Assembly: GCA_036257565.1 (NCBI GenBank)
Contig: DATAFH010000074.1
Coordinates: forward strand, 1-64,000
Length of the DNA: 64,000 nucleotides
Direction of reading: 5' to 3'
Origin: DASSUW01 sp036257565
GTDB taxonomy: Bacteria > Actinomycetota > Thermoleophilia > Solirubrobacterales > Solirubrobacteraceae
In this document: positions 42,609 to 51,416 of the stretch, one piece after another
Layout: each line of letters opens with the position of its first letter
How positions within the stretch are numbered: the first letter of the stretch is position 1
Program-made: the position numbers and the translations under genes
The notes under the pieces: generated by a model
Databases searched by the model: none
What the model was told of the DNA's origin: nothing
What the model saw: only the letters and a program-made list of their open reading frames with translations

Positions 42609-43510
42609 ATGCAGAGCGTTCGACCGTGGCTGTTCGCAGGGGCGTGCGCCGTTCTCGTGGCGGCGGGGGCCGCCGTAGTGATCGCGCCGGATCGTTCATG
42701 GCCGTGGCCGGCGAGGAGCAGGGCCTCTTCGGCTCCACCCACTACGCCGAGCTGGCCAGGCAGCAGGGCTGGAACATCGCCGGCATGATCACGAACGACA
42801 TCGTGGGCAGCTCGCTCGGCCAGAACGGCTTCCGCGACCCGAACACCGTGCGGCTGTTCGCTGAAGGGCCGCCCGCGAACGAGACGCCCGAGGAAGCCGT
42901 CGTCCGCCGCACGACCGGCAGCGAGAACGACTCGCCGGCGCGGCAGCTCGCCCGCTACGCCAAGTCGGTCGCCGAGACGACCGCCACCGACATGCGGGTG
43001 CGGATCATCTACCGCCGCGACCGCTACCTGCGCGGCGGCGACCACATCCCGTTCCTCGAGCGGCGCTTCCCGGCGGCGCGCTTCACCGAGGTCAACGAGG
43101 ACTACCGCCACCAGCACCAGGACGTCCGCGTGGAGGACGGCGTGCAGTTCGGCGACCTGACCGACTTCGTCGACTTCGACTACACGACCCGCGTGGCACG
43201 CGTGAACGGCGCGACGCTCGCCGGCCTTGCCAGCGCTCCCGCCGCACCGAGCGGCGTTGTGGTGCACACCGGCCAGCTGTCCGTCGACACCGCCCTCGAG
43301 TGGGACGCCAACGTCGAGCCCGATCTCGCCGGGTACGAGATCGTCTACCGGGAGACGGTGCAGCCGTACTGGACGCACACCATCAAGGTCGGCAACGTCA
43401 CCAGCCACACGGTCAAGGGCATCACGAAGGACAACTTCCTGTTCGGCGTGCGCGCGATCGACAGCGACGGCAACCGCAGCCCGGTCACCTTCCCGCAGCC
43501 CGTCGAGTAG
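42609..43510 (+). pseudogene. M28-family secreted peptidase with internal deletion
   Basis: ATG 42609 starts a normal signal peptide (MQSVRPWLFAGACAVLVAAG). Around 42690 the frame must change to reach MAVAGEEQGLFGSTHYAELARQQGWN, which is the middle of an M28 aminopeptidase (the EE holds the catalytic and zinc glutamates), followed by the C-terminal half and a fibronectin type III domain to 43510. The first zinc ligands and the ~200 residues normally between are missing. A deletion plus frame change best explains this. The peptidase cannot be active as read. Confidence 0.85.
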
Positions 43511-43513
43511 CCG

Positions 43514-43969
43514 TCAGACCGCCAGCGTCGCGCCCGGGCCTGGCTCGGGCGTGACGTCGTGCGGGTGCAGCGGCTCGTGGCAGTGTCCGCACACGAGCAC
43601 GGGGTCCGCCTCCGCGCCGCACGTGTGCCGCAGCACGACCGGCGCGCCGGTCTCGCCCGCGAGGTGCTCGTCTCCCCAGCGCATGATCGCGATCACCGCC
43701 GGGTAGAGGTCGCGGCCGGCCTTCGTGAGCCGGTACTCGAAGCGCTCGGGCTCCTCCTGGTAGCGGCGGCGCTCGAGGATGCCGGCGCGCACGAGCGCCT
43801 GCAGCCGGGTCGAGAGGATGTTGCGCGCGATGCCGAGGTTGCGCTGCATGTCCGAGAAGCGGCGGACCCCGTAGAAGGTCTCGCGCATGATGAGCATCGT
43901 CCAGCGCTCGCCGAGGATCTCCATCGCGCGGCCGATCGAGCAGATGGGCGGCCGCTCCAGCTCGTACAT
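43514..43969 (-). CDS. HxlR-family transcriptional regulator
   Basis: 151 residues. The first ~105 form the HxlR winged helix: ICSIGRAMEILGERWTMLIMRETFYGVRRFSDMQRNLGIARNILSTRLQALVRAGIL, with a cysteine (PPICSI) at the site that senses oxidants or electrophiles in some members. The tail adds C-x9-C-x2-C-H-type residues that may bind zinc. TACCGT lies exactly seven bases before ATG 43969, between it and the upstream hydrolase-fold gene, so it has its own leaderless promoter. Confidence 0.92.
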   Translation of the reverse strand: MYELERPPICSIGRAMEILGERWTMLIMRETFYGVRRFSDMQRNLGIARNILSTRLQALVRAGILERRRYQEEPERFEYRLTKAGRDLYPAVIAIMRWGDEHLAGETGAPVVLRHTCGAEADPVLVCGHCHEPLHPHDVTPEPGPGATLAV

Positions 43970-43982
43970 GGCAGGGACGGTA
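43970..43982 (-). promoter_or_regulatory. -10 element TACCGT before HxlR regulator
   Basis: TACCGT at 43982-43977, then seven bases, then ATG 43969. It lies just past the stop of the upstream gene and predicts a leaderless mRNA. Confidence 0.55.
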
Positions 43983-43987
43983 GCGCG

Positions 43988-44827
43988 TCAGCCGCAGAAC
44001 GCCGCGATCTCCCTGGCCAATCCGACCGGGTCGTCGTAGGCCATGAGATAGCCGGTTCCCTCGAGCACGCGGAGCTGCGCGTCGGGCAGCAGCTCGAGCG
44101 CCTCCTCGGCGATCGCGAGCGGGTGCATCGGGTCCTCGTCGGCCCACAGCAGGAGCGTCGGGACGTCGATCAGGTGGTAGGCGTCGAGCAGGTCGACCTG
44201 GGCGCCCGCGGGCCAGCGGCGGGCGGCGCGTGCCCATGAGCGCGCGCGGTTCGCGTTGCCCGCCAGGCCGCCGAGCGCGTGGCGCACGAGGTCGCGCGCG
44301 GCCGGGTTGCCGCGCGCCGTCAGCCGTTCGCCCGCCGCGGGCCGGAACGCGAGCCGCGCGCCGTGGCTCACCACCCGGTCGAGTCCCGGCACGGCGCCGG
44401 CTCGCACGGCGAGCGCGATGGTGCGCTCGAGCCGGTCGCGCTCGGGCTGCCTGTGCAGCGGGCTGGGCATGACCACGAGGCGGCCGGGGGTGAGCTGGCG
44501 GCTGGCGACCGCCTTGAGCAGGACCTGCGCCCCCAGCTCGTGGCCGCCGGCCAGCGGGCGAGGGCCGCAGGTGTCGCGCACGAAACCGGCCACGACCTCG
44601 GCGAGCCATTCCGGCGTGTAGGGGTGCCGCGGCCGGTCCTCGGAGTCGCCGTGCAGCGGCAGGTCCGGCAGCACGAGCCGGTAGCGGTAGGCGAGCTCGT
44701 CCACCACCGGCTCCCACTCACGGTGGGAGAGGCCCTTGGAATGCAGGAGCACGAGCGGCCTGCCCGTGCCCGCCTCGCGGTAGGCGACGCGTGCCCCGTC
44801 GCTGTGGTGGTAGAGGCGCAATTTCAT
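43988..44827 (-). CDS. Alpha/beta-hydrolase fold protein lacking catalytic Ser and His
   Basis: 279 residues with the fold clearly present: VLLHSKGLSHREW, LPDLPLHGDS, and LLWADEDPMHPL with the acid. The nucleophile elbow reads GGHELG, placing Glu97 where Ser/Asp/Cys is normal. The histidine position before the C terminus (normally GH) is GTGY, giving Tyr260. Classic serine-hydrolase chemistry is therefore not expected. It may bind a ligand or partner. It lies upstream of the HxlR regulator on the same strand. Confidence 0.85.
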   Translation of the reverse strand: MKLRLYHHSDGARVAYREAGTGRPLVLLHSKGLSHREWEPVVDELAYRYRLVLPDLPLHGDSEDRPRHPYTPEWLAEVVAGFVRDTCGPRPLAGGHELGAQVLLKAVASRQLTPGRLVVMPSPLHRQPERDRLERTIALAVRAGAVPGLDRVVSHGARLAFRPAAGERLTARGNPAARDLVRHALGGLAGNANRARSWARAARRWPAGAQVDLLDAYHLIDVPTLLLWADEDPMHPLAIAEEALELLPDAQLRVLEGTGYLMAYDDPVGLAREIAAFCG

Positions 44828-44897
44828 CGGACGCCAAGGATGGCGGCCGGCGCCATCAAGTGGCCGGCCGGACGAAGGCCCGGGCAACAATGTTGGA

Positions 44898-46190
44898 GTG
44901 TTGCGCCCTCTGGACCGCCAGGTGTTCGCGCTCGCGATCCCCGCGCTCGGCGCGCTGGCGGCCGAGCCGCTGTACGTGCTCGTGGACACTGCGATCGTCG
45001 GCCACCTCGGCACCGTCCAGCTCGCGGCGCTGGCGATCGCGGCGACCGTGCTTTCCACCGCCTTCACGGTCTTCAACTTCCTCACGTACGGGACGACGGC
45101 GCAGGTCGCGCGGCTCCACGGTGCCGGTCGCGACGAGGAGGCGGCGGCGCTCGGCTCCCAGGCGCTGTGGCTGGGAATCGGGATCGGGGCCGTCCTGCTC
45201 GCGCTGACGGTGGCCGGCGCGCCGGCCGCCGTGCAGCTCATGGGCGGCGAGGGGGAGGTGGCCGACGGCGCGACGACGTATCTGCGGATCGCCGCGCTCG
45301 GTGCGCCGTTCTTCATGCTCGCCGCTTCGGGGCAGGGCTTCCTGCGCGGGATGGGCGACCTGCGGACGCCGCTCGTCATCCTCGTCGCCGCCCACGCGGT
45401 GAACGTCGTGCTCGAGGTGCTGTTCGTCTACGGCTTCGGCTGGGGCCTGGCCGGCTCGGCGTGGGGCACGGTGATCGCGCAGGCGGGGATGGGCCTCGCG
45501 TTCTTCGAGGTCCAGCGTCGCGCAGGGCTCGAGCCGCCGCTGCTCGCCCGCATGCGGCCGCTGATTCGCATAGGCACGGAGATCGCGGTCCGCACGAGCG
45601 CACTGCTCGCCTCCTTCCTCGTGGCCTCCGCGGTGCTCGCCCGTGTCTCCGCGGCGTCGCTCGCCGCCCACCAGATCGCGTTCCAGCTGTTCGTCTTCCT
45701 CGCGCTGGTGCTCGACGCGCTGGCCATCGCGGCGCAGGTGCTGGTCGGCCGGGCCTTGGGCGCCGGCGACGCGGCGCTCGCCCGCGCGGCGGCCCGGCGC
45801 GTGATCCTGTGGTCGGCGGTGCTCGGCGCCGGCTTCGGCGCGCTCCTGCTCGCGCTCGGCGACGTGATCCCGCACGCGTTCACCGGCGACGAGCGGGTCG
45901 TCGAGCAGGCGCACGAGATCTGGTGGCTGTTCGCTGTGCTCATGCCGCTCAACGGCGCGGTGTTCGCGCTCGACGGGATCCTCATCGGCGCCGGCGACAC
46001 CCGCTTCCTGATGTGGGGGATGCTCGCGTCGGCAGCCGTCTATGTGCCGGTGGCGCTGCTCTCACTCGACCAGGGGTGGGGGATCACCGGTGTGTGGTGG
46101 GGCCTCGCCGGCCTGATCGGCATGCGCGCGCTCACCTGCGGGCTGCGCTTCCTCGGCCGCCGGTGGGTTCTCACCGGCGCGCCCGCGTAG
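44898..46190 (+). CDS. MATE-family efflux transporter (DinF-like)
   Basis: 430 residues with twelve membrane helices. MATE features: LAIPALGALAAEPLYVLVDTAIVGHLG in helix 1-2, FNFLTYGTTAQVAR, and the second repeat FLVASAVLARVSAASLAAHQIAFQLF. DinF-type members exchange Na+ or H+ for cationic drugs. The conserved Asp in LVDTAIVG is intact. GTG 44898 follows GGAG very closely. The gene is divergent from the hydrolase-fold gene. Confidence 0.92.
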   Translation: MLRPLDRQVFALAIPALGALAAEPLYVLVDTAIVGHLGTVQLAALAIAATVLSTAFTVFNFLTYGTTAQVARLHGAGRDEEAAALGSQALWLGIGIGAVLLALTVAGAPAAVQLMGGEGEVADGATTYLRIAALGAPFFMLAASGQGFLRGMGDLRTPLVILVAAHAVNVVLEVLFVYGFGWGLAGSAWGTVIAQAGMGLAFFEVQRRAGLEPPLLARMRPLIRIGTEIAVRTSALLASFLVASAVLARVSAASLAAHQIAFQLFVFLALVLDALAIAAQVLVGRALGAGDAALARAAARRVILWSAVLGAGFGALLLALGDVIPHAFTGDERVVEQAHEIWWLFAVLMPLNGAVFALDGILIGAGDTRFLMWGMLASAAVYVPVALLSLDQGWGITGVWWGLAGLIGMRALTCGLRFLGRRWVLTGAPA

Positions 46191-46200
46191 GGCGTGCCCG

Positions 46201-46231
46201 ACGGGACATCGCTCCACACGGAATGTCCCGT
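46201..46231 (+). terminator. Hairpin downstream of MATE gene
   Basis: ACGGGACAT (46201-46209) pairs perfectly with ATGTCCCGT (46223-46231) across a 13-base loop, ten bases past the MATE stop. There is no long T-run, so it is a probable but weak rho-independent terminator. Confidence 0.5.
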
Positions 46232-46267
46232 TGGGCGGCCCCCAGATTGTTACCCTGCGCGCCCCGG

Positions 46268-46678
46268 ATGCTCCGCCGCCTCGCCACCCTCGTCCTCGTG
46301 CTCCTCGTGCTCGCGCCGCCGGCGGCGCTCGCCCAGGGTCAGGGCGGCGGCCAGGACCCGTTCCCGCTGAACCCGCAGCAGCCGCAGCAACAGCCGACGG
46401 CCGCGCCGCCGCCCGAGGAGGACGACGGCTTCCTCGGCCTCAACAACCAGATCGGCGGGAGCGCCACGCTCTACATCATCGCCGGCGCGCTGCTCGTGGC
46501 CTTCGTCGCGATCGGCATGTTCATCTCGCGCGACGCCCGCCGCTCCCTCCCGACCCACCACCGGCCCGACAGCCATCGCCTGCGCGACGAGGGCCCGCAC
46601 AAGCACAAGCGCCAGGCGAAGGCCAAGGCCCGCGCGCGCGGCAAGGCGCAGCGCAGCGCCCGCAGGCGGAATCGCTAG
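46268..46678 (+). CDS. Small secreted/membrane protein with basic His-rich tail
   Basis: 136 residues, family unknown. A signal peptide (MLRRLATLVLVLLVLAPPAALA) precedes a Pro/Gln linker (NPQQPQQQPT), an acidic patch, a transmembrane helix near residues 60-82, and a cytoplasmic tail of His, Lys and Arg. The layout suggests a single-pass protein with a nucleic-acid- or membrane-binding tail; this is inference. TACCCT at 46251-46256 may be its -10. Confidence 0.7.
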   Translation: MLRRLATLVLVLLVLAPPAALAQGQGGGQDPFPLNPQQPQQQPTAAPPPEEDDGFLGLNNQIGGSATLYIIAGALLVAFVAIGMFISRDARRSLPTHHRPDSHRLRDEGPHKHKRQAKAKARARGKAQRSARRRNR

Positions 46679-46696
46679 GGGCGGGCCCCCAAACTT

Positions 46697-47458
46697 CTAC
46701 ACCAGCGGGGGCGGCGTCATGCCGTGCCGGCGCATACCGTCCTCGATCACTGCGACCATGGTCTCGACGACCTTGACGCGGGCGTAGCGCTTCGACTCGG
46801 CCTCGACGAGCGTCCACGGCGCGAAGTCCGTGCTCGTGCGCTCGAGCATGTCCTCGATCGCCTGCGAGTACGCACGCCGCTTCTTGCGGTTGCGCCAGTC
46901 CTCGTCGGTCAGCTTCCAGCTCTTGAGCGGGTCCTTCGCGCGCTGCTCGAAGCGCTTCTTCTGCTCCTTCGAGGAGACGTGGAGCCAGAACTTGACGAGC
47001 AGCATCCCCTCGTCGACCAGCATGCGCTCGAACTCGACGATCTCGCCGTATGCTCGCCCCCAGGCGTCCCGCGAGGCGAAACCCTCGACGCGTTCCACGA
47101 GCACGCGGCCGTACCAGGAGCGGTCGAGCACCGCCATTCCGCCCCAGCCCGGGAGCGGCGGCCAGAAGCGCCACAGCCAGTGGTGGCGCTTCTCGTCGTA
47201 GGTGGGGGCCGCGAACTGCTTGACGCGTACGTGGCGGGGGTCGAGCGGCGCTACGAGGCGCTTGATCGCCCCGCCCTTGCCGGACGCGTCCCAGCCCTCG
47301 AAGAGCACGCACAGCGGCGGGCCGATCTGCCCGTCGTCGATCAGGCCGCCGAGCACGAGCCGCAGCTGCAGCAGCCGCGTCTGCGCGGCGTCGAGCCGCG
47401 CCGCCTCCTCCTCGCGGCTCAGCTTGAGCGACAGGTCGAGCTCATCGAGTCGTTCCAC
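46697..47458 (-). CDS. ppk2: Polyphosphate kinase 2 family protein
   Basis: 253 residues. The P-loop-like FEGWDASGKGGAIKRL, lid and catalytic DRSWYGRVLVERVEGF and FWLHVSSKEQKKRF define PPK2, which phosphorylates nucleotides (ADP/GDP or AMP) from polyphosphate. Length fits a single-domain enzyme. It begins at GTG 47458 inside the end of the preceding gene, so it is likely in one transcript with it. Nucleotide preference is not decided here. Confidence 0.94.
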   Translation of the reverse strand: MERLDELDLSLKLSREEEAARLDAAQTRLLQLRLVLGGLIDDGQIGPPLCVLFEGWDASGKGGAIKRLVAPLDPRHVRVKQFAAPTYDEKRHHWLWRFWPPLPGWGGMAVLDRSWYGRVLVERVEGFASRDAWGRAYGEIVEFERMLVDEGMLLVKFWLHVSSKEQKKRFEQRAKDPLKSWKLTDEDWRNRKKRRAYSQAIEDMLERTSTDFAPWTLVEAESKRYARVKVVETMVAVIEDGMRRHGMTPPPLV

Positions 47459-47903
47459 TATGCGGGGATATCACCAGATCGCGCACTCGCAGGACGGCCA
47501 GGTCACGCGGCACGACGTCGACCGGCGTGGCGAAGCCTTCGAAGACGCCCAAGCCCCGGTAGTCCGCGAACCGCATGACGCGGTCCCCGCGCAGGAAGAT
47601 GAACTGCTCGCCGGTCGGGAAGTCGTCGCCCGTCCACTCGTAGCCGAGTCGCGCCGAGATCGCCTCGCGCGGCGCCCCGCGGGCGACGATGAGGACGACG
47701 TCCCACTCGCCGGGGACGAGACGGACGAGGTCCACCCGTCCGCCGCTCTCGCGCTCGGCCAGCGCGATCGCGCGCGTGAGGTTCTCCGAGAGCACGTTGT
47801 CGACCGCGATGTCGTCTTCGTCGCTGCCGCGGACGACCGCCAGCGACAGCCCGCCGATCAGCAGCGCGAGCACCGTCCCCACGACCACCAGAGCGCGCGT
47901 CAT
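47442..47903 (-). CDS. Membrane-anchored protein of unknown function
   Basis: 153 residues with an N-terminal hydrophobic helix (residues 4-24) as an uncleaved anchor or signal, then a small domain with no family I recognise (SEDDIAVDNVLSENL region and an MRFADYRGLGVFEGF-type C-terminal part). It overlaps ppk2 by 17 bases and is divergent from ileS. CATTCT lies seven bases before its ATG, adjacent to the ileS promoter. Role unknown. Confidence 0.75.
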   Translation of the reverse strand: MTRALVVVGTVLALLIGGLSLAVVRGSDEDDIAVDNVLSENLTRAIALAERESGGRVDLVRLVPGEWDVVLIVARGAPREAISARLGYEWTGDDFPTGEQFIFLRGDRVMRFADYRGLGVFEGFATPVDVVPRDLAVLRVRDLVISPHSGTTR

Positions 47904-47909
47904 CCCACC

Positions 47910-47916
47910 TAGAATG
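47910..47916. promoter_or_regulatory. Overlapping -10 elements for ileS and its divergent neighbour
   Basis: TAGAAT (47910-47915, plus) is the best -10 for ileS, ten bases before GTG 47926. CATTCT (47916-47911, minus) lies seven bases before ATG 47903. An ATG at 47914 falls inside the hexamer, so it is an unlikely ileS start. Confidence 0.6.
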
Positions 47917-47925
47917 GCCGGTCCC

Positions 47926-50900
47926 GTGACGCCGCTGCGCCCATTGCCCGCCAGGCCCGACTTCCCGAAGCTCGAGGAGGAGGTCCTGCAGCGCTGGCGC
48001 GACCGCGACGTCTTCCACGAGTCGGTGCGGCGTCGCCAGGGCGCGGAGCCGTTCGTCTTCTACGAGGGGCCGCCGACCGCCAACGGGCGCCCGGGCTCCC
48101 ACCACGTCCTCTCGCGAGTGTTCAAGGACATCTTCCCGCGCTACCAGACGATGCGCGGCCGTTACGTCGAGCGCAAGGGCGGCTGGGACTGCCACGGCCT
48201 GCCGGTGGAGATCGCGGTCGAGCAGAAGCTCGGCTTCAAGTCGAAGGAGGACATCGAGCGCTACGGCATCGCGGAGTTCAACGCGGAGTGCCGCGCGTCG
48301 GTGTTCGAGTTCCTCGAGGACTGGAACGCGCTGACCGAGCGGATCGGCTACTGGGTCGACCTCGACGACGCGTACCGCACGCTCGACCCGCCGTACATCG
48401 AGTCGGTCTGGTGGGCGCTGAAGACGATGTGGGACCGCGACCTGCTCTACGAGGGTCACAAGGTCGTGCCGTACTGCGTGCGCTGCGGCACCGCGCTGTC
48501 CTCACACGAGGTCGCGCAGGGCTACCGGGACGTCGAGGACCCCAGCGTCTACGTGCGCTTCCCGATCACCCGTTCGGCCGGCGCGCTGCGCGAGGGCGAC
48601 AACGTGCTCGCGTGGACGACCACGCCGTGGACGCTGCTCTCCAACGCCGCGCTCGCCGTCGCCCCCGACCTCGCGTACGTGCGCACCGCCGACGGCCACG
48701 TGCTGGCCGAGGCGCGCGCCGGAGCGGTGCTGGGCGAGGGCGTCGAGGTCACCGACCGCTTCCACGGGCGCGACATGCTGGGCGCCGGCTACGAGCCGCC
48801 CTTCCCGTTCATCGCCACCGAGGAGTTCGGGCCCAAGGGCCACACGATCGTGCCCGGCGACTTCGTCAGCGCCGAGGACGGCACGGGCGTCGTACACACC
48901 TCGATCTCGTTCGGCGAGGACGACTTCCGGATCGGGCTCGAGCAGGGCATCCCGGTCGTCAACCCGGTGCGGCTCGACGGCACGTTCGAGGACCGGATGG
49001 GCCCGTTCGCCGGGCGCTGGGTGAAGGACGCCGACCCCGACATCGTCGAGGCGCTGCGCGAGAGCGGGCGGCTGCTGAGCTCCGAGCGCTTTCTGCACTC
49101 CTACCCGCACTGCTGGCGCTGCGGCACGCCGCTCCTCTACTACGCGAAGCCGTCGTGGTACATCCGCACGTCGGCCCTGCGCGACCGCCTGCTGGCGGCC
49201 AACGAGACGATCGAATGGCACCCCGAGCACATCAAGCACGGGCGCTTCGGCAAGTGGCTCGAGAACAACGTCGACTGGGCGATCTCGCGCGAGCGCTACT
49301 GGGGCACGCCGCTGCCGGTGTGGCGCAACGACGCCGGCGAGACGATCGCCATCGGCTCGTTCGACGAGCTCGAGCGGCTCAGCGGCGTGCGGCTCGAGGA
49401 TCCGCACCGGCCGTACGTCGACGAGGTCGAGATCCCGTCGCCGACGGGCGGCGAGCCGCTGCGCCGCGTGCCCGAGGTCATCGACGTGTGGTTCGACTCC
49501 GGCGCCATGCCGTTCGCCCAGTGGCACGCGCCGCGCGAGAACGAGGACCACTTCCGGGAGCGCTTCCCGGCCGACTACATCTGCGAGGCGATCGACCAGA
49601 CGCGCGGCTGGTTCTACTCGCTGCTCGCCGTGTCGACGCTCCTGTTCGACCAGTCGCCGTACCGGACGTGCCTGTGCCTCGGTCACATCGCCGACGCCGA
49701 GGGCAAGAAGATGTCCAAGTCGCTCGGGAACATCGTCGTGCCGTGGGAGGTCATCGACCGCCACGGCGCGGACGCGTTCCGCTGGTACTACCTCACGAGC
49801 AAGCAGCCATGGGACGGCTACCTGTTCTCGGTCGACACGGTGGGCGAGTCCGTGCGCCAGTTCCTGCTGCAGCTGTGGAACACGTACTCGTTCCTCGTCC
49901 TCTACGCGAACGTCAACGACGTGACCGAGTACGGGGAGCCGGAGACCCAGCTCGACCGCTGGGCGCTCTCCCGCCTGCACTCGACGACCGCGGTGGTCCG
50001 CGACCGGCTCGACCACTACGACGCCACGCGCGCCGGCCACGCGATCGCGACGTTCGTGGACGAGCTCTCGAACTGGTACGTGCGGCGCTCGCGCGCACGG
50101 TTCTGGGACGGCGACCCCGCGGCCTTCGGGACGCTGCGGACGTGCCTGGTCGGCGTCGCCCACCTGCTCGCCCCCTTCTCCCCGTTCCTGGCCGACGAGA
50201 TCTACGACAACCTCGACGGCGCCGAGCCCAGCGTGCACTTGTGCGACTTCCCCGAGGTCGGCCCGCGGGACCTCGAGCTCGAGGTCGCGATGGGCGTCGT
50301 GCGGGAGACCGTGCGGCTCGGCCTCGCCGCGCGCGGGCAGGCCAGGCTCGGGGTCCGCCAGCCGCTGCGGGCGGCGGTCGTCGTGGCCGCCGGCGGCGAG
50401 CGGGCCGCGATCGAGCGGCTCGAGGAGATCGTGCGCGCCGAGCTCAACGTGAAGGAGCTGCGCTACGTCTCGCAGGCCGACGAGCTGGGCTCCTACGACG
50501 TCAAGCCGAACTACCGGGCGCTCGGTCCGCGCTTCGGCAAGCACATGCCGCAGGTCGCCGCCGCGGTGGCCGCGCTCGAGCCGGCGAGGGTGGCCGAGTC
50601 GCTGCGCGGGGACCGCGCGGTGGGCATCAGCGTCGACGGGCACGACCACGAGCTCGGGGCGGACGACCTGCTGCTCGCGATCAGCCCGCTCGAGGGCTAC
50701 CAGCTCGAGCGCGAGGGCTCGCACGCGGTGGCGCTCGAGCTCGAGCTCGACGACGAGCTGGTGCGCGAAGGGCTGGCGCGCGAGATCGTGCACGCCGTCC
50801 AGAACGCGCGCAAGACCGCGGGGCTCGAGGTCGCCGACCGGATCGAGCTCACGCTCGGGGGCGACGAGGAGCTGCTGGCCGCGGCGCGCGCGTTCGAGCC

Positions 50901-51009
50901 GCACCTCGCGGGCGAGACGCTCGCGGTGCGCGTGAGCTACGACGGCGTCGCGGGCGAGGAGGCGACCATCAAGGGCCGCCCCCTGCACATCGCGGTGCGG
51001 CGCGCCTAG
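47926..51009 (+). CDS. ileS: Isoleucyl-tRNA synthetase (type 2) with GSHH signature
   Basis: About 1027 residues, class I synthetase. GWDCHGLPVE, the CP1 editing region (DDFRIG and neighbours), DQTRGWFYSLL and KMSKSLGN identify IleRS; the C terminus resembles the eukaryote-like type 2 enzymes. The HIGH signature reads GSHH in TANGRPGSHHVLSRVF, a variant known in some type 2 IleRS and linked to very high mupirocin resistance. Predicted start is GTG 47926. Its TAG shares CTAG 51006-51009 with trxA. Confidence 0.96.
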   Translation: MTPLRPLPARPDFPKLEEEVLQRWRDRDVFHESVRRRQGAEPFVFYEGPPTANGRPGSHHVLSRVFKDIFPRYQTMRGRYVERKGGWDCHGLPVEIAVEQKLGFKSKEDIERYGIAEFNAECRASVFEFLEDWNALTERIGYWVDLDDAYRTLDPPYIESVWWALKTMWDRDLLYEGHKVVPYCVRCGTALSSHEVAQGYRDVEDPSVYVRFPITRSAGALREGDNVLAWTTTPWTLLSNAALAVAPDLAYVRTADGHVLAEARAGAVLGEGVEVTDRFHGRDMLGAGYEPPFPFIATEEFGPKGHTIVPGDFVSAEDGTGVVHTSISFGEDDFRIGLEQGIPVVNPVRLDGTFEDRMGPFAGRWVKDADPDIVEALRESGRLLSSERFLHSYPHCWRCGTPLLYYAKPSWYIRTSALRDRLLAANETIEWHPEHIKHGRFGKWLENNVDWAISRERYWGTPLPVWRNDAGETIAIGSFDELERLSGVRLEDPHRPYVDEVEIPSPTGGEPLRRVPEVIDVWFDSGAMPFAQWHAPRENEDHFRERFPADYICEAIDQTRGWFYSLLAVSTLLFDQSPYRTCLCLGHIADAEGKKMSKSLGNIVVPWEVIDRHGADAFRWYYLTSKQPWDGYLFSVDTVGESVRQFLLQLWNTYSFLVLYANVNDVTEYGEPETQLDRWALSRLHSTTAVVRDRLDHYDATRAGHAIATFVDELSNWYVRRSRARFWDGDPAAFGTLRTCLVGVAHLLAPFSPFLADEIYDNLDGAEPSVHLCDFPEVGPRDLELEVAMGVVRETVRLGLAARGQARLGVRQPLRAAVVVAAGGERAAIERLEEIVRAELNVKELRYVSQADELGSYDVKPNYRALGPRFGKHMPQVAAAVAALEPARVAESLRGDRAVGISVDGHDHELGADDLLLAISPLEGYQLEREGSHAVALELELDDELVREGLAREIVHAVQNARKTAGLEVADRIELTLGGDEELLAAARAFEPHLAGETLAVRVSYDGVAGEEATIKGRPLHIAVRRA

Positions 51010-51332
51010 GCGAGCGCCGGCTCGAGCTGCGCCTCGAGGCGCTTGCGCGGCTGGGCGCCCTGGATGCGGGCGGCCTCGGCGCCGTCGCGGAACAGCACCA
51101 TCGTGGGGATCGCGAGGATGCCGTAGTTCGCGGCGGTCTCCATGTTCTCGTCGATGTTGAGCTTCACGACGCGCAGGTCCTCGCGTTCGGCGTCGATCTC
51201 CTCGAGGATCGGGGAGACGAGCCGGCAGGGTCCGCACCACGGCGCCCAGAAGTCGACGAGCACCGGGGTCTCGGACTCGATGACCTCGGCCTGGAAGGTG
51301 GTGTCGGTGACGCTGATTACGCTGCCGGCCAT
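51006..51332 (-). CDS. trxA: Thioredoxin
   Basis: 108 residues with the active site WCGPC (Cys33, Cys36), WAPWCGPCRLVSPILEEI, the cis-Pro loop GILAIPTMVLF and a standard end. It reduces protein disulfides in the cytoplasm. ATG 51332 gives the family length; GTG 51359 would add nine residues. TATACT at 51377-51372 is a near-consensus -10. Confidence 0.95.
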   Translation of the reverse strand: MAGSVISVTDTTFQAEVIESETPVLVDFWAPWCGPCRLVSPILEEIDAEREDLRVVKLNIDENMETAANYGILAIPTMVLFRDGAEAARIQGAQPRKRLEAQLEPALA

Positions 51333-51371
51333 AGACGTTTCAGGGCTCCTCTCGAACACTTTGCTTCAGAA

Positions 51372-51377
51372 AGTATA
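51372..51377 (-). promoter_or_regulatory. -10 element TATACT of trxA
   Basis: TATACT is the closest match to TATAAT in the window and stands out in the surrounding high GC. It predicts a start site around 51365 and a leader of about 33 bases before ATG 51332. Confidence 0.6.
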
Positions 51378-51416
51378 GCTAGGGGCCGCGGCGTTCCACG
51401 TACCCTAGGTCTCCGC

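Noticed and set aside
42699..43510. Intact cytoplasmic protein starting at ATG 42699 rather than a pseudogene
   Set aside because: It would lack the signal peptide and the first zinc ligands of the M28 fold, while a good signal peptide stands just upstream out of frame; decay explains both.
46201..46231. Hairpin as a riboswitch for the small secreted protein
   Set aside because: It is a simple 9-bp stem placed before the likely -10 of that gene, so it would not be part of its mRNA; a terminator of the MATE gene fits better.
48502..51240. 912-codon minus-strand ORF over ileS
   Set aside because: Antisense of a fully supported IleRS. High-GC genomes with biased third positions create such open frames.
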